From Amborella trichopoda (Eukaryota > Streptophyta > Magnoliopsida > Amborellales > Amborellaceae), in contig NW_006495906.1 in NCBI RefSeq assembly GCF_000471905.2, positions 2,421,702-2,485,701 on the forward strand: a DNA stretch of 64,000 bases, read 5' to 3'. Positions 23,686 to 34,697 of the stretch are shown here, piece by piece. Below the pieces are notes generated by a model. That model did no database searches. It worked only from the letters and a program-made list of their open reading frames with translations, and was not told the DNA's origin. Both the position numbers and the translations under genes were made by a program. Numbering within the stretch: position 1 is the stretch's first letter; each line of letters opens with the position of its first letter.

Positions 23686-26311
23686 TAAGTGGAATATAGC
23701 ATCCATGCTTTCATAATTTTTGTTTGAATACAAGCTTAAGCATGTATGATAGCATGCTAGAATAAGCCCTGATTTTTCAGGATTGTACCTCTTATTTGCA
23801 TGATAGATTGAGCCTTAAAGGCATTTTTGTTGGCTATGAAATTGGTAGGTAAAAACTCTTTTGAATCTGGTTTAAGCTGAAAATAACCTTGCATTAATGC
23901 CGATTTTAATTTAAAAGTTACTAATCACTCTTTGAAGTGTGCCAAAATTCGGGTATGAAATTCTGTAATTTTCCCAAAAGATGCATGTTCTGTAAATTGA
24001 ACTTTTCATTGACTTATATACCTCAAAATGATTTAAAAACAAGTTTAAATGAAAGCTATGTGAGTCTACTGTGATTTTTCTATTTAAACTCAGTTGAAAT
24101 TCTTTGCGGATTGAGAGCTATGTTTCTGTTTGTGAGTACACGTCACTGTTATTAAATTTCAGAAATATCATTCCTGTTGTGCTGATGTTTTGTTTGGCCA
24201 AATGAAGTTTAAATGACTCATAAACAAAGCCATTTGAAAGATACACGATTTTACTATGAGTTTCATGTTTTAACCTTGTCCAAATTCTGTATAATTTGAG
24301 AGTTATGTTTCAAAGTATGTGGACATATATTTGTTGACAGATTGCAGAAAACTCAGAAAGTTTGTTCCTGTTTTCATAAGTTTTAAATAATCAAATGGGG
24401 TTCAATTTCCTTCAAACCAGTTTTATTTGAAAGGTATATGTGTCCTTTTGAATTCACATGTTCAAAGAATTTTGAAATTATTTCTAAATCAAGAGTTATA
24501 CATCGAATTATGAGAATACCTCACTGATGACCGAACTCAGCAATTTCCAAAACTATTGCTTTTGGTTCTTTAAGCTTTGGATAGACCAAATGGGGTCCAA
24601 ATGCTCTCAAATTACTATCACATGAAAGCTAAGAATGTTAAATTGAAAGTTTGTTTTTGAATTGTATTGAAATTCATTATAAAATTGATGTTTATATCCC
24701 AGATTATGAAACATACCCCAATATGACATTTTAGAATTTCAAGACTCTATATTAGCCTTGAATTGGTCATGCTCAATTAAGCTTCATACTTTTATTGATT
24801 GAGGGAGGCTCATACTCACTCTGAAAGAGCAATTGAAAAGAAGTAAATTTCCCTCATAAGTTGGATGTTATGTCTCACCTTGCATATGCATATTCATGAT
24901 AAGAATTATAATGAATTCTTAGTTATTGAGTAGATCATACATCTGCTATACATCGATATGTTGAACATGGCTTGATTCTTTTGTAAGATGATACTGAAAT
25001 GGCATACGTATGATACCATGAATGTTCCTGACCTCTTTAAATGAGTGAATGTTTAAGCATGCTTGTATTAGGTATGATACCTATATAATTCCGATTCTGG
25101 CCTCTACGCAATGGATCTTCCATTGGTAGTGGATACTGTATCTCTGTTATCTGATTCTGGTTACTACGCAATGGGCCCTCCATTGGTAGTGAAAAATGTA
25201 TTTATCTAATTGGGATTCTGATGCTGACCACTACGTAATGGGTCCTCCATTGGTAGTGGGTATAGTAATTCTGATAATTGCCTTCTACGCAATGGGTCCT
25301 CCATTAGTAGTGGGGTATACCATACCTCGACTCCTATGATAGGAGAGGAGTCGAGATGTAACTGTAAATAACTGGGATGGTTGCGCCCCCGACTCTGTTA
25401 TGGGCACTACATATTGGGTCGTCCAATGCTAGTGTAATGCCCTCTTGCCTGACGACACCAAGAGAGGGTCGTGTCTTGCAAAGCGTGCTGGGGACTGTGT
25501 TCGTGAGTGAGGACTACGAAGTGTGGCCCTCACTTGTTATTATCCTCCTTCCAGAATGAGGGTAGAAGTCACAAGTTACAGGATTGGCTTAACCGCGTCG
25601 ATGTGACTTCTACTTCAGGATTAGGCCCTATTAATTTCTGTCTATTTGAACTGTATGCCCTAGCCAAGCTTCGGACTGTGTGATAGTGATATATGTATGT
25701 ATGACTATTTAGTTCATGAAACATGGAAAGCCCTGAGAATTGAACTTTTTCTACTCACTCTGTCTGTATCTATTAATGTATGATTGTATTCTGTGATCTT
25801 GCATGAACTGTGATAGTTGTGCGTCTATTATCCTTTAGGAGTGCATTTAGGTTGGAATGCAAGGGTGCTGAATTCGCTTACTGAGCCTTTAGCTCATACC
25901 ACTCTTTTTGCCCTCTGATACCTTAGTGTGGACAGCTGGACGGTGGTGGCAGTCGTTTTGAAGCTTAAAGTTCCAGTTGGTGACTCTTTTGATGGTAGGT
26001 GCTTGGTGGATGTGTAAAATTGTATTTTGAAGAATTCTGGAATTTTTGTGATCAGGCCTGTTGTGCCTTGAACTTGTTGTAACATGAAATTTTGGAGTCT
26101 GAATAGGTATATAAATGGTGTTATTTTTCTCAGGTTTGGATTTTGTTTTGTATGAGTTTTTGCTTTATTTCATGGTTTGCTGTGATTCCAAATTAAATTA
26201 TGCGTTGAGCCACTCCCACCTGAGTGGCATCCGCGACCTCTGTGTTCGCGATCCCGAGCTCTGTCGTTCTCCGGTATGGGAAGGCGGGGGTCGGGGAGCG
26301 GGGTCGTGAAA
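23686..26311 (+). mobile_element. Tekay LTR, plus orientation, 5' part displaced
   Basis: Collinear with 13191-15412 plus the 480 bp missing there. It begins with TAAGT at the insertion point of the minus element and ends GGGGTCGTGAAA, followed by TCTAT. Together with the left LTR head (12722-13195) it forms the original plus-oriented LTR that received the second element. Confidence 0.85.
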
Positions 26312-26641
26312 TCTATAAAAACTTCAAAATCTTGAAAATTGATGGTCTAAAAATGCATTACAAAATATGCTATTTCCAAAATTTGAAGTGTATTTTTTTC
26401 TCATGTCCATACATCTTGATGTCGAGATGATCAATTTGAGCATATTTGGGCATCAAAACCACCTTTTCTAGTGATGTTTTTGAGATAGGTTCTAATTTGA
26501 TTGATTAGAGCCTCGGGTCTATATAAACTTTTCGCTTTACTAAAAGGTTTTTATATTTTCAATTGTGACCCTCGTTCCGATATTCCAAACATAAAAAAAA
26601 GTTAAAAAAATATATATTTTTAATAATTTTTGTTAAATGTA

Positions 26642-27193
26642 GGGCTTCCTACCTAGCGGGGAGACATTTTGGGATATATCCAATGTTTTGAACATCGGAC
26701 TACCCTTCGGTTCGGCAGTCCAGTGACCCAAACATTGTACCGCCTATAGCGCTTATATTTTATGGATGGTCTCATGTTTGAAACATGAGATTGGTCTTTT
26801 AGCTGGCGGTCCAATGTTAGAAACATCAAACAGCATAATGACAATTTGACATTAGACCATCAATAGGGCTGTGGCGCATAAGTTAAAATTATTGATAGTC
26901 TGATAGTTAGTTATATTGAATAATAATTAGTTATATTGAATAATCATTTGAATATGGTGTTCGATGTTTTTAACATCGGACCTCATGCTAAGAGACTTGT
27001 CCGATGTTTTGAACAATAGGGCAATATGATGTTCGGATGTTTTGAACTATCGAAAAATATGATGTTCAGATGTTTTGAACCATAGGGCAATGGGGAATAT
27101 GATGTTCAGGACCTAGAACTACTAAACTTTAGTGTTGTCTAATGTTGGAAACATTGGACATACCCAACATTGTCACCTGTCACAAGGAAGCCC
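26642..27193. mobile_element. TA-flanked MITE with internal hairpin motifs
   Basis: Ends GGGCTTCCT and AGGAAGCCC are inverted repeats directly flanked by TA on both sides (26640-26641 and 27194-27195), as for Tc1/mariner-type targets. The interior repeats short dyads such as CCAATGTTTTGAACATCGG, TCATGTTTGAAACATGA and CGATGTTTTTAACATCG, and a minisatellite of about 43 bp at 27000-27115 built on GATGTTTTGAAC. No coding frame. Confidence 0.65.
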
Positions 27194-27510
27194 TACAATG
27201 TAAATAAAATAAAAAAGCGGTATGATGTTTAGAACAACCAAGAGGCAAAATTAGAATAATTAAAAAATGGTGCGTAGGGTAGACCTCTGTGTAAATTTTG
27301 CTAAAATATGGACCCCCACATAATAACTCTATTTAAATATAGTAAGGACATAATTTTTCCTGTTAGAGATATGGAAGACAATGCAATTTACATTTTATTG
27401 TCGGTTTCTAGTCAAGGAACTTTTTATTGTTCAATTTATATTATATAATCTGTTTCTAATGAAGTATCTTTTCATTGTTCTCATTAGTTTGCTGGATGAT
27501 TCATTTTCAG

Positions 27511-27850
27511 GTTTTTGGAAATGATGCAAGGTTTCGTGCTACTCCCATTGATGCGAGCGAGGTAGTGTTGAAGAAGGGAGTGGGGCAGAACTTGTCTCTT
27601 GTCTCTTGGCGACAGTGAGAGCGGGAACGCCTATGCCTTTCTTTCAGTCCATCGGCTAACAGGGGAGGAAGTCCATTTGGAGAGGGCAAAGGCCTTCGGC
27701 GGGTGGGTTTCCCAAAAGCTAATGATAGGTGCACAGTCGCAAGGCGGTGACAAGCCCTATTCTCTATTCCAGGGTTTGACAGGGGCCGCTTGCCTATGCT
27801 TCGACCTCTCCACGCCCATGGCTTCTAGGTTCCCTGGATTTGAGCTCTAG
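27511..27850 (+). pseudogene. GCL1: GCL1-like exon 5 (terminal), frameshifted
   Basis: After TTCATTTTCAG it encodes VFGNDARFRATPIDASEVVL. A tandem duplication CTTGTCTCTTGTCT (27591-27604) shifts the frame by one, and similarity resumes as LGDSESGNAYAFLSVHRLTG, GGDKPYSLFQGL and the terminal RFPGFEL before TAG. The order matches the last third of plant LanC-like proteins. Confidence 0.85.
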
Positions 27851-28355
27851 CATGCGCAACACTCTTGACATGGCTCACCTAAGTTATTCATCTTGGGTGA
27901 TGGACTGTGAGCCATGCTATTCATGTTGAGTAGTGGACTGTGAAAAAAACATTGGTATATAAAAAACCTTGTAACGGGTGAAAAACTTGAATCATAGCTA
28001 ACGGGTGAAAATCTTGGATCATAGCTCAAAGATCGATGATTATCGTTTGTTTTTAAGAAAAAACTTCGAGGATTTGAACCCTTGACCTTTCCTAATAACT
28101 GATGTCTATCTCAAAGCCCAAGTTCAAGATACTTTTGTAGTCGTTGGGCCTGAAACTGTTTGGAGTTTGGATATAAATTTATATTGAATGGCCTATTTGG
28201 AAGGACCAGAGTTCAGTATTAGTTTGCATATAAATTTGTACCGAGTGCCTTGTTTGGATGGACCGATTCAGCATTAGTACTATTGTCTTCCTCCCACAAC
28301 TTTTTGAACCGCGTATACAAAAAAAAACTAAAAAAACAAGCTATTAAACAAGGAA
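27851..28355. other. Region downstream of GCL1-like locus
   Basis: Non-coding. Small direct repeats (GGGTGAAAAACTTG/GGGTGAAAATCTTG near 27977 and 28002). No clear polyadenylation block could be chosen. Confidence 0.45.
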
Positions 28356-28356
28356 A

Positions 28357-28516
28357 AATATTATATAACGTTGAGGCTCTAAACAATAAAATTAAGACGC
28401 ATTTCAGAAATTCACTAGAAGTTGTTTCCATGCCAAAATATTATATAACGTTGAGGCTCTAAACAATAAAATTAAGACGCATTTCAGAAATTCACTAGAA
28501 GTTGTTTCCATGCCAA
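28357..28516. repeat. Exact 80-bp tandem duplication
   Basis: Two identical units, 28357-28436 and 28437-28516, each starting AAATATTATATAACGTTGAG. The unit contains GAGGCTCTAAACAAT, resembling half of the palindrome-capped MITE terminus. Confidence 0.95.
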
Positions 28517-28810
28517 AAGACCCTCAAATCTAATAATCTCGACTTTGAGATACGTGGACATTAAAAAAAAAAAGACTTTTTTTTTTTAACAAGATCACAA
28601 TGACTTTATTACTCAATTAAACTAACAATTTCAGTGAAGATGATAAATACAATAATTAAAAGGATAACAAATTAAGCACCAAAGATGGGCCAACACTCCA
28701 TCATTAGGAAGCGAGTCAGCCCTTTCATTCATTTCCCTAAAATCATGATTGAAAGCCCCAACCTTATTGCGATAAATAACCAAAGCTTCCAACCAAAACC
28801 TTCTCAAGCT

Positions 28811-29101
28811 CTAAGGTGGCTTACTAGATATAGACATCCAGTTGATAACATTAAGAGAATCCCCTTCCACCAGCCATGCAGATTGATCACAACGATCCTT
28901 CAACAACTTTAAACCTTGAAGCATAGCTAATATTTCTGCTTGGTTTGCTATAGTTATCCCACAAGGGCCACAAAAAGTGATTATCTCTACACGCTGATAA
29001 TCTCTAACCACACCCCCAAAACCAGCATGCTCTGGGTATCCCAAAGAACTGCCATCAAAATTCAACTTAAAACATCCACGATAGGGTGGGTCCATTGACA
29101 T
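28811..29101 (-). pseudogene. LINE ORF2 RNase H domain
   Basis: GCFKLNFDGSSLGYPEHAGF is the RVT_3 start with the first catalytic Asp (NFDGS). QAEILAMLQGLKLL supplies the Glu and VEGDSLNVINW the next Asp. It is the plant L1 subtype with a C-terminal RNase H. Confidence 0.9.
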
Positions 29102-29424
29102 CGAATATTGGGTCTATAACTTCGTTGGTGTAACAAACTCCTCACATTCAGTCGAATATCAATATTTGAAACCCCGAAACCTTCTTTCGAAAAAGAAAAC
29201 CACAACCAAACATTTTGAAAAATCTTATCTTTCACTTTCACACGATCCAACTCCCAACTAAATCCCTAAAATATTCGCCTATTTCTCTCTGACCACACTT
29301 CCCAAAGCATTGAAGCTCTAAAAATCTGCCATATCATCACCCCCCTTTTAGGCAAAGAAGAAATCGAGACTTGATCTATTAGATCAAACTGATGTGCCGA
29401 TGAAGGCATTTGAAAACCAATAAC

Positions 29425-30135
29425 TTAAAAGGCCCAAATCCATACCGCTGAATTAAACTGGCAATGAATGAATAAATGATCTCTAGTCTCCTCATCATTT
29501 TTATACAACAAGCAAATATTAACCATTATTTTCCCCCTCTTCCTCAAATTGTCAACTATTAGCACTTTATTTTGCAAGAGTGTCCATAAAAAGATTTGAA
29601 TCTTATGTGGAATATGCCATTTCCAAATGAATTTGAGCTTTGGTTGTTCCCATCTTAATCTATGATGAAATAATAGATGATACACAGACTTCACTAAGAA
29701 CATACCATCTGCAATTAACTCCCATACTACCTCATCCTCATGATGTCTGGATATGTAAATTGTATCAAGATCTAGCAACAGATCACAAAATTGATTAAGA
29801 ACAACATTTGGCACCCTATTATAGCTCAATCGAATATCCCAAGATAATCTATCAACAGACCACCTTATAGCCTCGTCCACCTTTAAATGCTCATTTACAC
29901 ACCTATCAAACACTTCTTTATACTTAAATCTCAACAGACCATCACCCATCCACTTACGATTCCAAAAATCAATAGTAGATCCTCTACCCACTTCCCACCT
30001 CAAGTTTCTCACTACCAATTCCCTAGTAGAGTATATACCTTTCCACAATTGGGATTGCCAATTTCCTCCTCTTCCCTTACCAATAAAGCCACTATTATCC
30101 ACACCATATTTAACAACCAAAACTTCCTTCCACAA
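29425..30135 (-). pseudogene. LINE ORF2 zf-RVT region
   Basis: MWKEVLVVKYG, NWQSQLWKGIYS, WKWHIPHKIQIFLWTLLQN and CLLYKNDEETRDHLFIHC are hallmarks of the zf-RVT domain that follows plant LINE reverse transcriptases. Open over 236 codons. Confidence 0.9.
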
Positions 30136-30291
30136 TTGATCTCCATCTTTAATAGATCCCCACCACCATTTGGATAGCAGAGCTAAATTAACAAATGTGA
30201 TCTTGCAAATCCCCAGACCCCCTTCAGCTTTAGGAGTGCAAACTTTATCTCAGCTCACCAAATGGTATTTTTTGTTACCATCAAAAGAGTC

Positions 30292-31595
30292 TCATAAAAA
30301 ATTGCGCATGAGCCGCTCAATTTCCTTAACAATAGGGGCTGACATATAAAGCAAGGATAGCAAGTAAACATGCATATTAGATAGAGTTGATTTGATCAAA
30401 GTAACACGCCCTCCAGGAGATAAAAATTTAGACTTCCATAAATCTAGCTTAGAGATAACTCTATTAATATCTGGGTCCCATACCGATCTTGAGAACCTTT
30501 TATCTGAAATAGGAATGCCTAGATAATTAAAAGGAAGACTACCAACCGCACACCCTATTGACAATGCTAATTCATCAACCAAGGCAGGCTCAACACCCAC
30601 TACAGTGGTTTTTGAAAAATTAACTTTAAGACCCATAGTAACCTCACAACATCGTAAGAATAAAGAGATAGCTAGAACCTTATCTCCATTTGCATCACAG
30701 AATATGATTGTGTCATCAGCATATTGCAGGTGAGAGATAATAGGGCGCTCAACAGCCACTCTGAAGCCATTAAACCTACCTATCTGTTCAATTCTTTTAA
30801 GCATTAAGCTAAAACCCTCCGCCACCAAAGTGAACATAAATGGTGACAATGGTTCTCCTTGCCTCAAACCTCTAGAAGCTTTAAAAAAACCCTTTGGGCT
30901 TCCATTCATTAGGACTGAAAAATGAGCCGATGATAAGCAACCTCTAATCCACCTTCTCCATCAGACCCCAAACTTCATTCTCAACATAATCTCATCTAAA
31001 ACATTCCATTCAACCCTATCATATGCCTTTTCTAAATCTAATTTCAACACCACACCTGGTTCTGCGCACAAAACTTTAGAATGAAGATATTTTTGAGCAA
31101 TTAAAACATTATTATCCATGATAATTCTTCCTTTAATAAAAGCTGATTGGGGGCCAGAGACCACTAACGAAAATACCTTCTTCAATCTGAGGGATAACAA
31201 CTTTGCAACAATCTTATAGAGACTTGTTAGTAAGATAATAGGTCTCAGATCAGAAATACTAGCGATCGCATTCTTTTTAAGAATAGAGCAATAAACATAG
31301 AGTTAATGCTCTTATCTATAACTCCGTGATTAAAGAAATCAACCACCATATAAAACACCTCATCCCCTACTAAATCCCAGAAGTTATGGAAAAAAACCAA
31401 GGGGAAACCATTTGGTCCAAATGCCTTATCCCCATTAAGAGAGAAAGAACACGTTTTACTTCCTCCTTAGTCACAGGTATTTCCAATTCATGGCACCTCA
31501 GGAAAAGAGACACCCATAATGCATTCGTTGGTAAAGGCCTCCTCAAATTTTCTAACAAACTCATTATCCCAAACTTCACCATCCTCCTCAACTAA
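30292..31595 (-). pseudogene. LINE ORF2 reverse transcriptase
   Basis: GPQSAFIKGRIIMDNNVLIA, KLDLEKAYDRVEWNVL (first Asp), GLRQGEPLSPFMFTLVAEGF, HLQYADDTIIFCDA (catalytic YADD) and FNYLGIPI in correct order, then KFLSPGGRVTLIKS. Frame breaks near 30940 and 31250. Confidence 0.9.
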
Positions 31596-31725
31596 GTTAC
31601 CAAAAAAAATTACAGTGATATCATTAATGATCTTTCTAGAGTTTGCAATTGCATGAAAGAAAGCAATATTTAAATCACCTTCTTTCAGCCATTTTACTCT
31701 AGATCTTTGTCTCCAATAAATTTCC

Positions 31726-32740
31726 TCATGTCTTTAACAAGTCATGCAACTCAGCTTCCAGCCGGTCCTTAGTAGCTGCAACCTCTACCGAAAGAACTCC
31801 CAACAATTGAGTATCCTCCTCTAGAAATTGTAACTGTGACATAACACTATCTAATTTCATTTTCAAATAGAACCTATTTGCTTGCTTCCAATCAATTAAA
31901 AAGTGTTTAACTATTAACAGTTTTTTGTGCAATCTATGGCCATGATGTCCTATCACAGTCGTATTTAACCAAGTATGCTTTACCAAATCAACAACGTTTG
32001 ATTCAAGCAACCAATCAGCATCCATACAAAAAGGTCTAGGCCCCATAACGTTTTTGCTAGATTGTAAGCATAATAGTATATGGCCTAAGAATAATTTTGC
32101 CAACAAAGAAACCGAAGCCAAGGGAAACTGGCTTTCCCAATCCGTCGAGACTAAAAACCTGTCTAATTTGCTCATAACCAAATTAACCAGACTATTAGTA
32201 GACTAGGTATACTGAACACCAGACACCGGTAACTCCATCAGCCCATTTGTCATGACAAAATCATTGAATAACCTCATCCCACCATTATAAGACACATTTG
32301 AAGAAGTTTCATCAGAATTGCTGATGAAATAGAAATCTCCCCCCAAGCAAAAAGGCAAGCAAACATCCCTCAAACAAGAAGTTAAATAATTAAGGAACAC
32401 AATTTTAAGAGCATGAATATTAGGCCCATATACATTCATAAGCAACCATCAAAAATGAGAAAAAGGACACTAGAAAATCATTCTAAAAAATCGATCATTG
32501 ATGATAATCTGAGAACAAAGCACTACTGATGGGTCCCAAATTGCCCAAAGGCCACCAGAAAAACCCACAACATCCACCCCACAAAACATAACAGATTTCA
32601 ACCCCCCAAATTCTCTAACAATACTAATAGTAGGACCAGGCATTTTAGTTTCTTGTAATAAAATAATATCAAGTCTAAACTTATTAACCAAAAGTTTTAG
32701 TTCCTACTTACGTTTAGCACTACCAAGTCCCCTAACATTC
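31726..32740 (-). pseudogene. LINE ORF2 endonuclease
   Basis: Exo_endo_phos motifs: DIILLQETKM (catalytic Glu), LMNVYGPN, CLGGDFYFISNSDE (GDF-N type) and SKLDRFLVSTDWE. The terminal SDH motif reads LGH. Two stops split the domain. Confidence 0.85.
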
Positions 32741-32753
32741 CAGGATAAAATTA

Positions 32754-34697
32754 TTATGGAACGAAAGAAGAGCGGCCCTCATTAGCTGCCAACAACGATC
32801 CATTAGTATAAAATTGGGCACTAGGCCCCTGGAAATCATCATCATCGCCTGAAAGATTAAGCACCTTACCTGTGAAGGGCTTACAAGTTGTCTTGGGTAC
32901 AGAACGAGCCGCCACACGAGCCGACCAACGAATTGGCTTGGATGCAGGTTCCTTTCCCTTGCTTGTCACAGAATTACTAGCAAGATTTTTATCTTTAACC
33001 TCCTCACACCCATTAGCAGAGACACCTGCTGCAACCTTCACCTTGGCCCTTGCTTTCTTCACATTATCTCTAATGACATCAAACGCCACTCGGAAGGTGG
33101 TCGTCATCCATTCCACCTAATAGATTCTGAAGGTGGTGGTCATCCAAAACATCATCACCAATCCCTTCAGCAGGCATAATATTGAGAGGAGGGACAAAAT
33201 CAACCTCTTCTTCTGACCACCCATCATCAGCATCAGGCTGGAAACTCACATGATTTTCTTTCTCTTCAACCATAACAAGTGGGAGTCCCTATTCCTCAAG
33301 AGGAGTGTGAGGAACCACATTCCCAACATTCTCATGAGCAGCTTTCCTGAATGGTAGGAACCTAGTAGCCATTGTTCTACATGAAAGGACGATGAAATGC
33401 AAGAGTGAGTCCTGATCCCCCTTACGCACCAGCCCGACGAGGTTTAACTGATCAGCATCCTTCAGCACCGAGTTGCAAAAGTTGATCTTCTGATCTTCAT
33501 CCACCACCCTGTCAAGCACCGTTAACACAGGGAGAGACGAAACATCGAAATCAACTTTACCTTGAGTAGCCTTCTTTAGTACTACCCCTTCACCATCCAA
33601 CTTGCCAATCACATTAACTGCAGGATATGGAGTACCCATAAACATCAATCTTGGTTCTCTCTCCTGCCATTCTTTTCCCCTTGTCAACTGATAAAATTTC
33701 GTCCTCATTCTCACATGTGATAGGCAACTGTTGCCTATTCAGGTTACCACCTCCTATGGACACGGTCAACCCTCCCCCATTTGAAAAAAAAACTTTCCTT
33801 TCTTTTGGTATCCCCCCCTTTTTTGAATTTGACACATTCTTATTCTTTTCCACCCACACCTTATCATGCGCTTTAACGTTACTTGAAGAATCCGTCCATT
33901 TATGGTATGGGTGCCATTTGTTGCCACGTGTCCCCGTCTCCCTTACCATCCCTGATTTTGGCCATTTCATCATCGACATCCTTTTCGAAGCTTCTCCATC
34001 TAGACTAGACTGAAAGCAGCCAAACCTTTTATCTTTACGAGATTGAACTCTGGTCCACTTATTATCTGATACTTTCTCCTTAGATTTCTTCAACATTGGA
34101 GCCCGTGAAATTCTACGATTTTTAACCCCCTCAATATTGACATCGATTAAAAAGTCTTCAAATCCAACTGAAAGCCTAATCTTACGAGGTTTATGAGAGA
34201 GAACGTTGCAGTTCACTTTAACTCTAACAAACAATAAATCATCACCTGACAAAGCCTCCCAATCAACCCCTAAGAAATCACCAAAAACATTCCATGAACG
34301 CTGAACATTCAGGCTCCACAAATGAATCGGAACCACCCCAAAATTTAATCCAGAAAGCTTGCTTCTGGATCAAGGAAGAATGATCGGAACTTTTCCACTT
34401 CGCCACGAACAATGTTCTACCATGAACTCTTTTGACCTGAGGTACAATGGCCTTTTGAACATCCTCACAAGATTATAAGTAGAAAATAAACTTATTATTC
34501 CCTATCCATTTAATTCTTGGAGGGTAAGATAAACCCCAAGCTCTACAAGCCCAATCACCAAGACCAAAAAAGTGTTGTGATGGAGGTGAGAAAGAATCAA
34601 GCACAACCAAAGCCACTCGCTTGATAGCCTTTGCCACCTCCTCACGTTCGATACTCACCGAGACTAGGTCGACACCTTCTTTTTCCTCTTCCTCCAT
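32754..34697 (-). pseudogene. LINE ORF1
   Basis: Starts MEEEEKEGVDLVSVSIER and continues in pieces: a basic/hydrophobic region with VPIHLWSLNVQRSWNVFGDF and LLFVRVKVNCNVL (DUF4283-like in plant LINE ORF1, less certain), a Lys/Arg-rich RNA-binding stretch, and an acidic C-terminal part. I did not see a CCHC knuckle. Broken by frameshifts near 33700 and 33280 and by stops. Confidence 0.65.

Larger units (their letters stand above)
12551..26530 (+). mobile_element. MITE of the palindrome-capped family, copy 2, split by Tekay
   Basis: Left part 12551-12721 and right part 26317-26530, about 385 bp in all, matching the 385-bp copy at 39550-39935 in length and order of motifs. The termini are inverted repeats over about 46 bp: GTTTGTATAG-GAGGCTCTAA-type sequence at the left, and its complement ending TCTATATAAAC at the right. 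The left end carries the perfect 16-bp palindrome TAGAGCCTAGGCTCTA (12562-12577). The gypsy complex interrupts it with a TCTAT duplication. Confidence 0.7.
12472..27360. mobile_element. TIR element split by later insertions (outermost nest layer)
   Basis: The block 12472-12545 is the reverse complement of 27288-27360 with few mismatches. Both carry ATATTTAAATAG-GTTATTATGTGG and CCATATTTTAGCAAA. These are the terminal repeats of a DNA element whose interior now holds the MITE, the Tekay complex and a TA-flanked MITE. No transposase remains. Without the later insertions the element would be about 1 kb or less. Confidence 0.6.
8387..27850 (+). pseudogene. GCL1: GCL1-like LanC-domain gene, disrupted
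   Basis: Five exons encode a protein collinear with plant LanC-like proteins of the GCR2/GCL family (about 400 residues), proposed membrane-associated proteins with a double-barrel alpha/alpha fold like bacterial lanthionine cyclases. Visible family motifs are LYTGLLGTAF (exon 2), FLCGRAGVYVLGA (exon 3), ERALPAGP, MPYELLFGWAGFLW, CPLMYQWHGTHYWGAA and GIMHVLLHFP (exon 4), and GNAYAFLSVHRLTG with the C-terminal PGFEL (exon 5). Introns follow GT-AG and phases agree. Lesions are a two-base shift in a CT run (11847-11855), TAG at 12014-12016 where the family has Gln, and a 7-bp tandem duplication (27591-27604) shifting exon 5. Usual Gly-rich positions are altered (GWAG for GRAG, QDLAG for HGLAG or NGLAG). 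As I recall, the zinc Cys/His ligands of classical LanC proteins are already absent from GCL1-type proteins, so their absence here is not itself decay. Assembly error at the repeats remains possible. Confidence 0.8.

Noticed and set aside
8461..27620. Missing zinc ligands of the LanC domain as proof of pseudogenisation
   Set aside because: To my recollection GCL1-type plant proteins already lack the classical Cys/Cys-His set, so this cannot be used as evidence of decay.
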